A stretch of DNA of 43,210 nt from Lindgomyces ingoldianus (lineage: Eukaryota > Ascomycota > Dothideomycetes > Pleosporales > Lindgomycetaceae), in the NCBI RefSeq assembly GCF_010093535.1, contig NW_022985176.1, positions 367,085-410,294 of the forward strand. Reading direction: 5' to 3'. The position numbers were made by a program, and so were the translations under genes. Every line of letters begins with the position of its first letter. The first letter of the stretch is position 1. The notes beneath the pieces were generated by a model, which saw nothing but the letters and a program-made list of their open reading frames with translations, was not told where the DNA came from and made no database searches. Positions 21,200 through 33,172 of this stretch are shown piece by piece.

Positions 21200-23260
21200 T
21201 TTTTTAAAAAGAGTAAATTCCTTAGTTCCCTCCTCTTCTCTATTAAAGTAGTCTAGCCTCTAGCTAAGGGTGTTAGCTTGCTAGTTCTGTGTTCCTAGAA
21301 CATGCTTAATAATGTAGTTAAACTATACAAGCTTAATTACCTATCTTACATGCATTAGTAACAGTTTCTTTATAGTTAGAAATGTAACTAGGTTTACATA
21401 GTCTGTTATAATGTAAAAGGGTTTTGCTATTCTGTGTAGCTCTGTAGCCTATACTCTTACTACGTTTAGTATAGCCTTAAGTTCTTTATTAAGTATGCTG
21501 TAGCCTGCTTTAGGTCCTAAAAACTTAGCAAAGTAGTATGCTACTAGGTGCTATTTTTTATCTTCTTATTTCTAGTAAAACGCAGCTCTGCTAGCTCCTA
21601 GGGATGCATCTATGTAGATCTTAGTATCTAGCTGTAGGTTGTATATCCTTAACATTAGTTTAGCTGTTATAGCTTGTTTTAGCGCTATAAATGCTTTATT
21701 TATTTATAGGGTCTAAACAAACTTTGTTATTACCTATTCTTTAGTAGTAGTGTTAGTTAAGGGTATAGTAATTTTTAAGTAGTTTTTAATTATTTGTCTA
21801 ACATATTCTAATAGTTTAAGGAATCCTTTAACTTCCTTAACTGTTGTAGGTTCTAGCTACTTAAGTACTTTCTATACTTTAGCTAAGTTAATTTTTATTT
21901 CTTTTTTATTAATTATAAATCTTAAGTATTCTGTCTTAGTAATATAGAATTTGCATTTAGAAAGCTGCAGGTAGAGCCTGTACTTTCTAAGCTGTTCTAA
22001 GACCTTTTGTACTTTCTGTACATAGTCTTTTAGGGTATTCTTTAAGTAGATAAGGACATTATCTAGATATACTAGGGTAAAGACATTAAAGTATAGGTTA
22101 AGGGCTATGTTAATAATCTGCTAGAATGTTACTAAGGCATTTATTAGGCTAAACAGCATTACTAATAATTTATAAAGTCTCTATAAAGTTCTAAATGCTG
22201 CAAGCTACTTATCTTCTTCTCTTATCTTTATTTTATTAAATCTGTCTTATATGTTAAACTTTATAAAGTACTAGGTTCTTTTTAGTTAGTTTATAATGTT
22301 TTGTATAATAGGTAAAGAAAACTAGTTTTAAATTATGTTGTTGTTTAAGGTCTTATAGTCCTAACAGACTTAGATTTTTCCTTTTTTCTTTTTTATAAAA
22401 ACTATAGCTAAAGCAACTAGGCTGTGACTTTCTTAGATGTAGCCTTAAGCTAACATTTAGTTAATGTACTCTTATAAAGCCTTCTTCTATGCCCTTGTTA
22501 GAGGGCGAAGCCTATAAGTCTTTAGATTATAGTCCTTTATTAGGTTAATAGCATAGTTCTAAGGCTAGTGTAGTAGCAGTTCTTTTAGGTCCTCTAGTGT
22601 TTTAAACATGTTCTTATAGTCTTTATATTTAAGAGGAATGCTACCCTTGTCCTAGATTTAGAAGATACTAATTTATTTTATATCTTTATTAGTTTTAATT
22701 TCTTTGTAGGAGACTTTTTTAAGTTCCTTCTTTATTATTTTTATAGCCTAAGCTTTTAGTTTTTAATAAGGGAATTTCTAGAGTTTTCTCTTCTTAGAGT
22801 AGTAACTGCTACCCTGCTTTGCTTATTTATAGACTAGGCATTAATTATTATAGTATACTAACTAGGTTATGCGCATATAATCTTTAGGAGTTTCTATTGT
22901 TATTGTTTTCTAGTTAATTGCAGAGTTATGTACTCTTAGCTAGTTATAGCCTAAAATTATGTTATACTTGCCTTCTAATAAGAGTATGTTTATAGACCTC
23001 TAATCTCTTATATTTAAGGTTTTAAGGTTTTTTTTATATATTTCTAGGTTAATTTATCCTTTACTATACTTAATTAAGGATGCGTTAGTAAGGGTTACCT
23101 TAAATAGGTTTTTCTTTATGTAGAATAGGATGCTTTATTTATCTACCTAATCTTTATCTATTATAGTAAAAGTGCATCTGCTGTCTACAAGGGCTAGTCT
23201 AGGCTATCCTTTATATGTAAAGGTAGTTGTTAGACTGTGTCCTACCTCTTATCCTACTGT
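21200..23260 (-). pseudogene. Element J protease, reverse transcriptase and RNase H, RIP-inactivated
   Basis: Reading leftward: a retropepsin remnant near 23190 (A-L-V-D-S-R-C-T-F, Gly of the D-S-G motif changed); reverse transcriptase around 22600-21950, with MLFSLINALVTF and then the catalytic box as Y-L-D-N at about 22045-22072, where the second Asp has become Asn; RNase H around 21530-21230 (ILNKELKAIL, ITDYVNLVTF). This domain order and these motifs are those of Ty3/gypsy pol. The frame is interrupted at 21113 by A2 and continues as integrase at 16651. Stops follow the RIP pattern. Confidence 0.85.
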
Positions 23261-24599
23261 AACTAGGGCTAATATGTTATAAAGGGCTTTTTTATTTAAA
23301 AGGGGGTAAAGATTAACATCTTATAAGTTATTATTAAACTTATATTTTCTTTTTTTATAGATTTAGTGCTCTTAGTTGTAATAGTTAGCTACTTTACATT
23401 TATAGTCTTTAACTAGGTAATGTAACGTTAGATAGTCTTCTTTTCTTGCTACTTTTTACTAGAAATAGTAAAACCTGCAGTTATCTTATTTTTTACACTC
23501 TATTTATCTCTTTTATTTATAGGGAGGGGCAGTTTAATAGGTGTAATAATTTATAGTTTTACAGGCTAAAGCTGTCCCTTGCTATAGGCATCTATTGTAG
23601 TTCTTCTTCTATGTAGGCTACTAGCCTGTTTAGTGTTTGTTGTCCTAGTGTTTAACACAGTAGCGCTGTGTGCACTAGTACTAGGGGTATAAACAGTTGT
23701 TAGGTCTATGTAAGGTATTAAAAGAACTCTTCTAGGTCTACTAAGAGTATTCTTATGTTTGTACTATCTAAATAGCGTGTCCTTTCTATTAGTAATTATT
23801 AGTGCTATAGGTTTTATTTTTATAGAGTGTACACTAGCTGTAGCTCTATTACATTACTAAAGCCTTCCTGCTAATTATAAGGCTTAGGAGTGGCGTCTTA
23901 GGCTTTCTAGGTACTAGCTTTAGAACTTTAAACCTAGTAGGTCTGCCTAGTTCTTTTAGTTTCTAATCTTAGATCTAGACAAAAAACTGCTATTATTCTT
24001 TGTTATTTATAATGTTATATTTAACTTTAGCTATCTGCTGTATTATGTTAAATATAAGATAGTTATTACTAATGTTTATCTAGTAGAGCATTACTATGTA
24101 ATAGCTTAAGTAGTTATGTTATAGACTATACTTTTAGCATTTATATTCCTAAAACTGTCTAAAGAGTTCTTTTACTAAAGTACTAAGGGTTTAATCTTAA
24201 AGAGGGAACTATTCTTCTTCTTTTTAAACATTTATAATATATCCTTAGATCTAAGTCTCTTCTTTATATTTTTTAAAAATTATAAGGTCCTGTAACACTA
24301 TATCTAGGCTACTAAAGTCTTAAATAGCTACTTTCTAGTACACTTTAGAATAGCTGTTTAAAAAGTAGTTTTCTTTACATTACTAGTAGAGTCTGTTGTT
24401 TAATTTTTCTAATATTTTCTTATCTATAAGGCTGTATTTAGCAGTAATAGCTTTTATTATTATAGTAGTATTTTTATTCTCTCTTTTCTAGGAGTCTAGG
24501 CAGTTTTAGCAGAAATGTCTTACTTTTTTATAGTTTAGGTAGGCCTTGTCCTCTAGCTACTTTTATTATTCCTTTGTTAGAGGCAGCTTATTATGTCCT
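23261..24599 (-). pseudogene. Element J gag-pol linker with zinc knuckle remnant
   Basis: At 24492-24546 the minus strand reads A-Y-L-N-Y-K-K-V-R-H-F-C, matching a CCHC knuckle whose first cysteines have become Tyr. The closely similar A-Y-L-N-Y-K-E-V-G-Y-F-Y is found in element F at 40395-40443, linking the two families. The rest of this stretch is decayed frame between gag and protease without a recognised motif. Confidence 0.55.
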
Positions 24600-25600
24600 A
24601 GAACTTAACTCTTCTTAGAGGGGGGGCTTTATGTATGCTTTACATAGCTAAAGTCTATTAGTTTTTTATTATATTATAAAAGCTTTTTTTTTTAGAAATA
24701 AACTCTAGTTTCTAAGAAGTTTCTTTTTATTTCTTTTTTTTTATGCTCTTTGTAATAGTTGTTGTAGGTTATTACTTACATAATAAAGTTTTTAAGAGTA
24801 GTTAGCTTATTACTATGTATAAATTTATTTTTTACTATTTTACTTAGTTTTTTATAAAACATGCAACAGAGGGCTTTTTAGTCTATCTATCTATAGATAG
24901 CTAATTATTCTCTAAAGTATGCTGCGTAGTTCTAGACTAGGCTAGTACTCTATTTTATAGTATTTAATTTATTAGCTGCAATTTTCTTCTTGTCTAAGGT
25001 CTTATAAATAGCTGTTAGGGCTTTTTTAAAGTTTTTAACACTGCTAAACACTTCTTCTGTTTTAAAAGTAAGTGCTGCGCTGTTGACCCTAAAGTCTATC
25101 TAATTATCTGCATAGAGTTAGAACTAAATTGTAGGGGGGCTTTCTAGGTGTAGTCTTATTTAGAATATTATTTCTGTGTTAGTCTAAAATGCTCTCTTAT
25201 TATATTACATGTAGAGGTAACATCTTGTAAAAAATAGTTAAAGGTCCTTTAGTAATTTTTTAAAAGGCTTTTAAAAGGCTAGTTTTAAAGTCTTTTTAGC
25301 TGCAATGCTTGCTTTTTTAGTTAAGATGTTTTATATTTTAGCTAGCTCTACTTATAGTTTATGTATTTAATAGGCATAGTTAGTAGCCTCTTAGAGGCTA
25401 GAGGGTCTAGAGGGGGTTTATAATTCTGCTGCTTTTTAGTAAAGGTCTGTAACTTTTTATTAAAGGTTTACTAGCTTGCCTATTTCTTTACTAATCTGCT
25501 AGAGTTTTTTAATGTTATCCTAGATTATGTTAATCTGTCCTACTAGGATAGCTTTACTTTAGCTAGGAACTTCTGTGGATCCTAACAGAGCTGTGTAGGC
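24600..25600 (-). pseudogene. Element J gag, RIP-inactivated
   Basis: This is a minus-strand Gag of the Ty3/gypsy Retrotrans_gag type. Visible pieces are FFTRCYLYM, IIF*IRLHLESPPTI*F, IDFRVNSAALTFKTEEVFSS and LNTIK*STSLV*NYAAYFRE, matching the usual order of helices with Trp codons turned to stops. A coiled-coil-like Lys/Leu segment precedes it at about 25530-25430. The same pattern recurs in element F at 39690-40040. The start codon is not clear. Confidence 0.75.
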
Positions 25601-25661
25601 TATGTTAGAATCTAGGTTATGTTAAGAGGTATCTATACTTTTTAAAGGGGGTAGTGTTTAA

Positions 25662-26265
25662 TGTTACAATTTTTACTTTATAAAAGCACTTAGGTCTAAT
25701 AATATCCCTAAGGGAGAAGTAGGGCAGATAGTAGAGGCCAACTAGTAGGGTGTACAGTCCTACGTACAGGCTAATGGGCTATTAGAGGGGAATAGAGTGA
25801 CCAGATTGTGGTTTGCCCTGTGTGCAGCAGTAGGGAGGCCAGGTTAAACAGTCCTGTTAGACAGAATTAGAGGTATATATAGTGCAAGATATATAAATAG
25901 TATTACAGCTCTTTAGAAAGCTAAATGCTACTTAGTCTATGTAGAGAATAAACTAAATGTTAAACACGCCTTCTAAAGGTTATTTAATGCAGGAACTATA
26001 TACATGTGCTAGAGGTGCTAAGGGGTTGCTAAGGGGAGCTAGTAGGAGTTTATAGAAGCCTGCTAAGGAGAGGTCCTATAAGCTCCCTTAAGCTCCCTAG
26101 ACTTGTGGCCTGTCTCCCTATTAGACAACACATTCTTCTATTACTGCGGGCATCTGTGCTGCCTCTGCGTCTTCTGATTGGTTTATAAGCGAGCCCTGTC
26201 CTAATCCAGCTAGATTGTGGAGCACTGCTGGTGGAGTTACGCTGGTCCAACCGTAGATCGTAACA
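25662..26265 (-). repeat. J right (5') LTR, 604 bp
   Basis: It starts TGTTACAATTTTTAC and ends ATCGTAACA. The outward right end is largely unmutated (gattggtttataagcgagcc, ggtccaaccgtagatcg), whereas its inner left end is mutated. On the minus strand the first internal bases are ttaaacactaccccc, close to those after the F LTR (ttaattactaacctc). The open minus-strand frame 26050-26250 lies inside this LTR and is not a gene. Confidence 0.92.
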
Positions 26266-26270
26266 GTAAT

Positions 26271-26483
26271 TTAGCAGTATATAAGCTATTTTATGTAGAG
26301 TTTTATGCTAGAATAGTGTAGGATCTTTGCGTAGGCAGGTGCGTAGGGAGGTGTATATAATAAGGTCTTCTTTTCTTCTTTACCTTCTCTTCTTTATTCT
26401 TTACTTTTTAAGCCCTACTATATAATTCCCTAGCTCTTTTCTCTTTTTGTATAGTGCTAATAGTAACAGATACTCCTGCCTAC

Positions 26484-26515
<32 letters not shown>

Positions 26516-28182
26516 TAATATCTCTCTAGCCTTCCTCCTCTACCTCTAGCGCTGTTAGTGTGGGCGTTTTTAACGTCCTTGTGCAGTCTAGCAGCCTAGG
26601 GCGCATCTGCGTCACCCTTTTAACTAGTTCTGCTACTAATTAGCAGTTTATTTAGCATCTTAGCATAAATATATAGATTTTTTTAGCTTTTTTACTTCCT
26701 TCTTATATAAAATGCTAATTATAGATAAGCTAAAAAGTAGCATGTAGCAGCTTTACTATTCTATAATATTAATATTGTCTTACCTACTAGCACTAATCTA
26801 CAGCTGTAGGCAGCAAAGGTTGTGTGTTATAAAAGGTACTTTATGCAGTTCTAGTTTAGAGTTGTAGTTAGGTTTTAGTAACTTTATGTGCTTATTATTA
26901 TAGTAGCACTACTAGTACCTCTCTTTTTATTAAGTGTTGTGTGCTAGCTAACTTCTAGGCTAATGCCTACACCTTGTGCGTATAGCAGAGCTGTAGTCTG
27001 CATTGTGACTACCACACATAAGGGGTGGTGTGTTCTAGAGAGGGGAGGCTAGTAGCTTTTCTTTTCCTATATACTAGACAAATAAACTGTCTTTCTTACA
27101 TATCTTTCTCTTCTAATCTTATAATAAGAAAAATAAGTGCGTATAATAAAAAAAATAAAAAAGATAGGCTTTATATAAAGGTGTTATTAGTCTAGTTAGT
27201 TTAAGGCATCTTTGCGCACAGGATTTAGCTAGTCTACAGATGCTTCTATCTAGACAGAGAGGCAGTTAGTTAGAACTAATAATTAAAGAGCTTAATTTAG
27301 TGTTTTCTTTATACATATATTTACTAAGTTACCTTTACTATTAATCTACTTTATTTTTGTAATTTCTCTTTTTTTATATAATTTATAAAGTAATATAATG
27401 TTAATTATAAGTTACTTTTTACTAGTAGTGCCTAGCTTAATAAGGTAATTATATAAAAACTTTAAATCTATATAGATTACTACTAGAATTAGTAGCAGTT
27501 TAAGTGTTTATATAATTTACTATAAAGTTATACTAAAAGTAATTACATTATTAAACCTTTTAACTATTTTATATAGTTTACTAGTAAAAACACTTCTAGT
27601 TACTCTTTTATACTTAGTAGAATTCTAGTATATAATATTACCTAGTATTTTAAGGTAGTTGCTTTACTCTGTATAGTTCTTGTTACCTAATATAATTAAA
27701 AATTTTAGCTGTAAGCTAAAGTTTTTATTATTAGTAAATAATCTATTTATAAAAATAAACAGCTTTACACTATTAAGCTATAATAGTAGAAAAGTAAGAC
27801 TATGCTTACTATTATCTATCTACTATTAAATTTATATGTTAAGTGTGTTAATATTATTATATAAAAGGTCTATAGTTTATGCAGTAATAAATAGGTTAAA
27901 TACTGCCTCTAGTTAACACATAAATATAAGACATACCTTTTTTATATATTACTTAATATATTATTATGTAGCATCTTTGTCTTTTAGGTTAATTATATAA
28001 AAGTAGCTTACTTATTCTTTCTAAGTAAAAACTACTATGTTATATGTAAGTTTAATTCTTTTACTATTAAACTTAATAGGCTGCTTTTTTACTAGAATAG
28101 TTTTACTTTTTATGTAAAACTTTACTTTTTATAGTTTTTCTTCTTTTTTTTACATAAAATCTTTTATTATAATGCTTAAAGT
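26271..28182 (-). other. A1 internal region, left part, RIP-decayed
   Basis: It is co-linear with 17173-19160 of A2, including the CA repeat (26482-26515) and a CpG-retaining block at 26517-26645. On the minus strand long patches of frame are visible (for example LINLKDKDAT*QYIK near 28000), with RIP-type stops. I cannot assign the protein. It is more heavily mutated than A2. Confidence 0.6.
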
Positions 28183-31100
28183 GTTATCTATTTAGAAGCT
28201 TATAATACTAAAAGTGTACTCTTTTTTATTAGTAATTAAAAAATAGAGGTTGTATAAAAAAATGTGCATATATAGCTTTTTTTTATAGTAGTTATAGTAT
28301 GTTTTAAACTAATATAGTCCTAATTTAGTAGCTTTATATAAAAGTTATATAACCTAGAGTATTATATTTAGTAAAAAGCTCTAGCGCATCTTTTTTAGTA
28401 GCTTTATGTATAGTGTGCGCATAAGCTTATCTATTAATTAGATGTATGCTTATGTAATATTACATAGTTTAAAATATATTCTGTACATAGCTCTTAAGCT
28501 TACTTTTATAGCTAAAAGTAGTCTCTAGCTTATCCTCTAAATAGTTAGTAATTAAGTAAGTAATTTTCTTTTTTTTTATCTAAGTAGCTAGTAAATACTA
28601 GGCAGGATTTTTTATATAGTTAAGTTGTTTTACCTTTTACTGCTTATATAAAGTAAAAGTTAAAAATCTAACTTTTATGCTTTATTAAGTTATATGCTAT
28701 AACTTTAAAAGTGCTGTTAGTAATTAAAGTGTTTATCTTTATATAGTCTAATTTTTTAAATAGTTTTTTAAGTATAGTAATTATACTATCTATATAAAGC
28801 TTAATAAATAAGGCCTAATTATTCTTTGTTTTCTAGGTTAGAAATACCTAGTCTAGACTTTATATAGGTTTTCTTTCCCTTTTACTTCTTCTAGTATCTA
28901 TATCTTCTCTTTACACTAGTGCAGCATCGCTATTCTAAGGGGCTTAGTCTATAGTAGGCTTTTGTTCTGCCTTTATAGCATTTTTATAAAGTTGTTCTTT
29001 TTTTCTTTTCTATAAAAAAATTTTTTATATAGAGGTTAGTTTATCTAAGTTATTTATTATAAGTAAGTTATCTTTTTTGTTTTTTTATAGTATAGTTTAA
29101 CCTGTGTACATTAAAGCTTTAGTAGGCTATTTTTTCTCTTAATAATAACATCTTTTTTTTTAATACTTTTAATTTTATATAGGCTAGTCTAGCCTTTTTT
29201 CTTTCTTTATGCTATAATTTTTAAGCTAAGAGAGAAGTTAAGAACTTTATATATTATAAAGCTATTATAAGTGTTAATTACATAATTAATATTTACTTTT
29301 ATATAGTTTTTTTAAAGTATTTTTATTACTTTTTATACTGCGCTTACTTATGCAATAATGTCTAGTAATAGTAAAAAGTTTAGGTTAATTCTTAAGTATG
29401 CTCTAAAGACTAGCAGTATAGGTACTAGACTGTGTAGGCTAGCTATCTTATTTTAAGCCTTAACTGCTATCTATAAAATAGCCTTATTATTTATACAGTT
29501 ACCTAGCTTAGTCTTTAGGATGTTAAACACTTATTAGAGAGGTATATGTGCACGCTTAACCTTTCTAACTACCTAATATACTTTTATAGGCATCTGTCTA
29601 TATATAGCTTTTATAATTTTTATATAAGCTTAAAAATTCTTTAAAGCAAAGTTTATACTAGAGTTATACATAATGTAGTCTAAAAGTTCTTAATAAGTGT
29701 TAATCTAGCATTTGTATAGTACATCCTAGGTATCTTATGTAAACATAGATTTTAAAAATATAGCAGCCTAAAATAATATATCTATATTAATAACATGTAG
29801 AATATTTTTATTATTAATTTATATAACATTAATAATAACTTTATAGTTAAAGTAAGTATTATTTTTAATTATAAACTTAAATTTTTATAAAGCCTAGTTA
29901 TATAATTAGTAAAGGTAGCAGAACTTTTTAATCTTTTCTAACACTACAGCATTAATATTATAGCTAGCGCTAGTTAGCATCTTCTAGAGTCTCTTTATAT
30001 AGAGGTGTCTAAATTAGTAGTAGAGGCAGTAGAGTTTTAATTTAGTAAAGAAAAACATAGATTTTTTCTTACTAATATTAAAAAAAAGGTGTTCTTATTT
30101 TTATATAATAAAAATAGTAGTTTTATTTTTATATATAATAATATTTAAAATGTTATTAAAGTATGCCCTAAGTTAGTTAGCATCTACTAGTAATAGTAGA
30201 AATAGTGTTAAAGTCTTTAAAATATAGTATGTAACTAGACTAATTAGGTTCTAAATTTATATAATACTAATTAATTTTTTTAGTGTCTAGCTTTTAAAGC
30301 TAATATCTATTTAGCTTAGTGTTTAATTAATTTCTATATATAAGTTCTCTTATATATACGCCTTAAGTTAAGACTTACTAATAGTAGAGATCTTTACTAT
30401 ACTTATGTTCTATAGTTTACCTTAGTATACTATATAGTATTAGTTATTAAGGATAAACTGCTTAGCATACTCTTTAGGTTTAATGCTATAAATGTCCTCT
30501 CCTGTTGCACAGTGTAGAGAGGTAGTAGAGGTAAAGTAGTTAACAGCTTTTTTAGTATTCTTACTCTTTTATTTTATTTTCTTTATATTATGCAAAATTA
30601 TTTTTTTCTTTAAAGTAACTTTTAAAGTCTTAGATATATAAAGTAATAGCTTTATATAATAAAGTTTTATTATAAAAATCTTTATATAAGGCAACATACT
30701 AGTTCTTTACTTATGTATAGTTATTATAAGAGTAGTTTAATAACTAATATTTTTTTTATAGTAGATAAAGCACTTCTTTATCTACATATAGTTGTCTCTA
30801 AATTATAGCCTAAACCTAGATAAAGATCTTCTATATTATTCTTTTTTATATAAAGAGAAGCTTTTTTTTGTTATATAGACTTTTATTATGTAAAGTTATA
30901 TTAGCAGTTTATATAGTATACATTAGGCAGTTCTTAAAAGTATTAGTTTACCTTTTAGTTTATAGTAACTTAGAGTAATGCTTATAAGTTACTAAATAAA
31001 GCTCTACATAAAAGCTTAATAGTAAACATAGTATGTTTTAGTTTTAGTTATTTTTAATAGGCTTATATAATAGTAGTGTGTAGTAGAACATTTTTTTAAA

Positions 31101-31266
31101 AATTTATTCTTAGTGCCCTTTATATAAGTGTAAGCTTATTAATTATTATTTTAAAAACTTTATGTAAACTTTTATTAAAGTTTTTTTATTAGCATTATAT
31201 AAAAGTTATTATTATCTAGTCTATTTAGTACTAGCTATAGTTTACATTAGTGTTAAAGTAACTACT
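28183..31266 (-). pseudogene. 3.1-kb decayed coding segment present in A1, absent from A2
   Basis: A2 passes directly from the sequence at 28182 to that at 31267. The junctions in A1 share ttaa(a/g)gtgttat, so either a deletion by short homology in A2 or an insertion in A1 fits. On the minus strand the segment reads as long frames with stops almost only at former Gln/Trp/Arg codons, for example NNIEDLYLGLGYNLETTICR near 30830 and TTLPLLPLYTVQQERTFIAL near 30520. No reverse transcriptase, integrase, transposase or recombinase motif is recognised. It probably held the main protein of the family or captured cargo. Confidence 0.5.
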
Positions 31267-32677
31267 TAAGGTGTTATATAAATGCTTCTAGTTATATCTA
31301 AGGCTTATGTTATGCATATAGTACATATTTACATAACCTTTTAAGATATCTAGAAAGATGTCTATATACTAAGTTTTCTAAATATTTAGCTATTAATATA
31401 GATTAATAAAGATTCTTATTTTATTTATAAAAATGTTATATAGTTAACTTATATAGTTATTATTATTTTTTTTGCCTTTTAAAATTATATAATTTTATTT
31501 ACTAAGAGTTTTTTTTTAGCAGTTTCCCTTTAAAGTAGAAGTTTATATAAGTTATAATGTAGTATAAATTATATAGGTAGTATTAGTTGTGTATACACTA
31601 CTGCAGGCAGTAGTGTGTATAATTAAGAGTGTAGAGCAGGCGTTAGGTAGGGTAGCATGTATTGTTTATACAGTAATTAGTGTAGTGCTAGCTAAAGTGT
31701 AGAAGTAGATAATGCTAGTACATTTAGTGTTATTAGCAGCATTATGTTTAGTCTGCTTCTGTGTAGAGCTTTATATAGTAATAAAGGTTATATATAAAAC
31801 TTTTTTAGTGTAATTACTTTTTTTTTTGCTATATTATATAGCTTTTAGGCTTAAGTACCTTTATTACTTAGCTATAGTATAATTCTTTTATCTTTTAGCA
31901 CTTATATAAGCTCTCTTTTAAACACATAGCTAAGTGCTAAAAAGTCTTATAGTGTTTATTTTTTAAAATTCTTTATATATAAACTTAAAAAAGTAGCACT
32001 TTTTTAAGTTATTATATATAAATTAGTAATTATATAACTTATATATAATTAAGTTTATAAGCTTATTAAAGCTTTTAATATATTAATCTTATTACTCTAG
32101 TACTTTAGGCTAGACTTATTTTATAGTGTTGCCTTTAATATTTCTATATTCTTTATAAGTTATTTATATAATAAAAATTATTTCTTATTTTTTTTATTAT
32201 TATGTAAAGTTATTAGTTGCTAGTAAGATTTTATTATAGTAGTATAGTTAATTACTTTTCTAGTAGATTACACAGGTACTGCTATTATCTAGCTGCTAAG
32301 TTGTACAGCTTTAATAGCTTTAGTGTAGGTCTTACACTATCTTCTTCTTACTTTATATAGTAGCAGAGCTTACTATATAATATAAAGAATTAATCTGCTA
32401 TTATCTAGCTACTAGGTTATGCAGCTTTAATAGCTTTAGTGTGCATTTTACACTATCTCCTTTTTACTTTATATAGTAGTAGAGCTTACTATATAATATA
32501 AAGAATTAATCTACTGTTCTAAAGAATAAGTAACTAAATAAAGTACCTAATAAAGTGTAGGTGCTTTATTATTACTCTTTCTAAAAGATAAGTAATAAAA
32601 TAAAGTACTTTATAAAGTGTAGGTACTTTATTACTACTTTTACTAATTTACAGTTAATTAAATTAACTACTAATTAG
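31267..32677 (-). other. A1 internal region, right part, RIP-decayed
   Basis: It is co-linear with 19161-20828 of A2. It holds two units of the tandem block (32264-32515) and two 46-bp palindromes (32530-32575, 32592-32637). A Thr/Ser-rich minus-strand frame around 31700-31500 is the counterpart of that in A2. Confidence 0.65.
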
Positions 32678-32957
32678 TGTTAAATAGGCTCTAACAGCTA
32701 GCTGCTTATAGTATAAGCACTTAAGTAGTAAAAGTAAGAGTAGTGTATAGTGTGCATAGTGTATAAAGTAGGTAAAGTAAAAGCAACATGTTTCTAGTTC
32801 TATTACTCTTATCTTTCCTCTATATAGAGGAAAAGGGGGATATCTAGATATTTATGTATAGAGGTTCGCGCACAAGCATTATGTGACATAGATATGTGAT
32901 CCTGCTCGTGCGCGATCGCTCGTATCCAGGCCGCGACGCTGCTGCTGTGTACAGACA
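32678..32957 (-). repeat. A1 right LTR, 280 bp
   Basis: It aligns with the other three full A LTRs. The inward left part is strongly mutated; the outward right part keeps CpG (ctcgtgcgcgatcgctcg, ccaggccgcgacgctg). TCCTA follows at 32958-32962. Confidence 0.94.
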
Positions 32958-32962
32958 TCCTA

Positions 32963-33170
32963 CTATTTTTACAATGCTATAAGTGCTTAGGTAGCTTATA
33001 TAACATAATCTTTATTAAAGTATGTATTTTCTTTTTTATATTTTACTAGAAAAGCTATTATGTAAGTCTATAAAATCTATAGAGAAGAAAAAGCTTATCT
33101 AAGGCATTTTACATTTTCTTTATTTTAAAGAATTACATTTTTAAAATTTTATAAGAATATTTTTATTATA
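32963..33170. other. RIP-decayed target DNA of A1, unclassified
   Basis: It should be continuous with 776-1925 before A1 inserted, and resumes after the Fot1-like transposon at 35022-35466. It has very low complexity and AT content is extreme. I see no gene motif. Confidence 0.5.
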
Positions 33171-33172
33171 TA

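Larger units (their letters stand above)
2447..26265 (-). mobile_element. Ty3/gypsy element J, nested in A1
   Basis: Terminal LTRs are at 2447-2968 and 25662-26265, both starting TGTTACAAT and ending TTGTAACA or TCGTAACA, within the duplication GTAAT (2442-2446 and 26266-26270). Genes read leftward: gag (about 24600-25600), zinc knuckle, protease, reverse transcriptase and RNase H (down to about 21200), then integrase (16155-16651) beyond the A2 insertion. All are broken by RIP. J is interrupted by A2 and by a minus-strand copia element. Its left part (2969-7138) is rearranged and only partly assignable. Confidence 0.85.
1931..32957 (-). mobile_element. LTR element A1, interrupted by a 23.8-kb nested insertion
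   Basis: Its two 280-bp LTRs (1931-2210 and 32678-32957) start TGTTAAATAGG and end in CA. The whole is flanked by the 5-bp duplication TCCTA at 1926-1930 and 32958-32962. The internal region is 2211-2446 plus 26271-32677; everything between is element J and its own insertions. Minus orientation is inferred from a pyrimidine-rich stretch just inside the left LTR (a purine tract on the minus strand) and from a Thr/Ser/Pro-rich decayed minus-strand frame near the right LTR. I recognise no reverse transcriptase, integrase or protease motif in it. Other copies are A2 (16657-21108) and A3 (35467-36519). Confidence 0.85.

Noticed and set aside
26050..26250. 66-codon minus-strand frame
   Set aside because: It lies within the J right LTR; the partner LTR does not keep it open.
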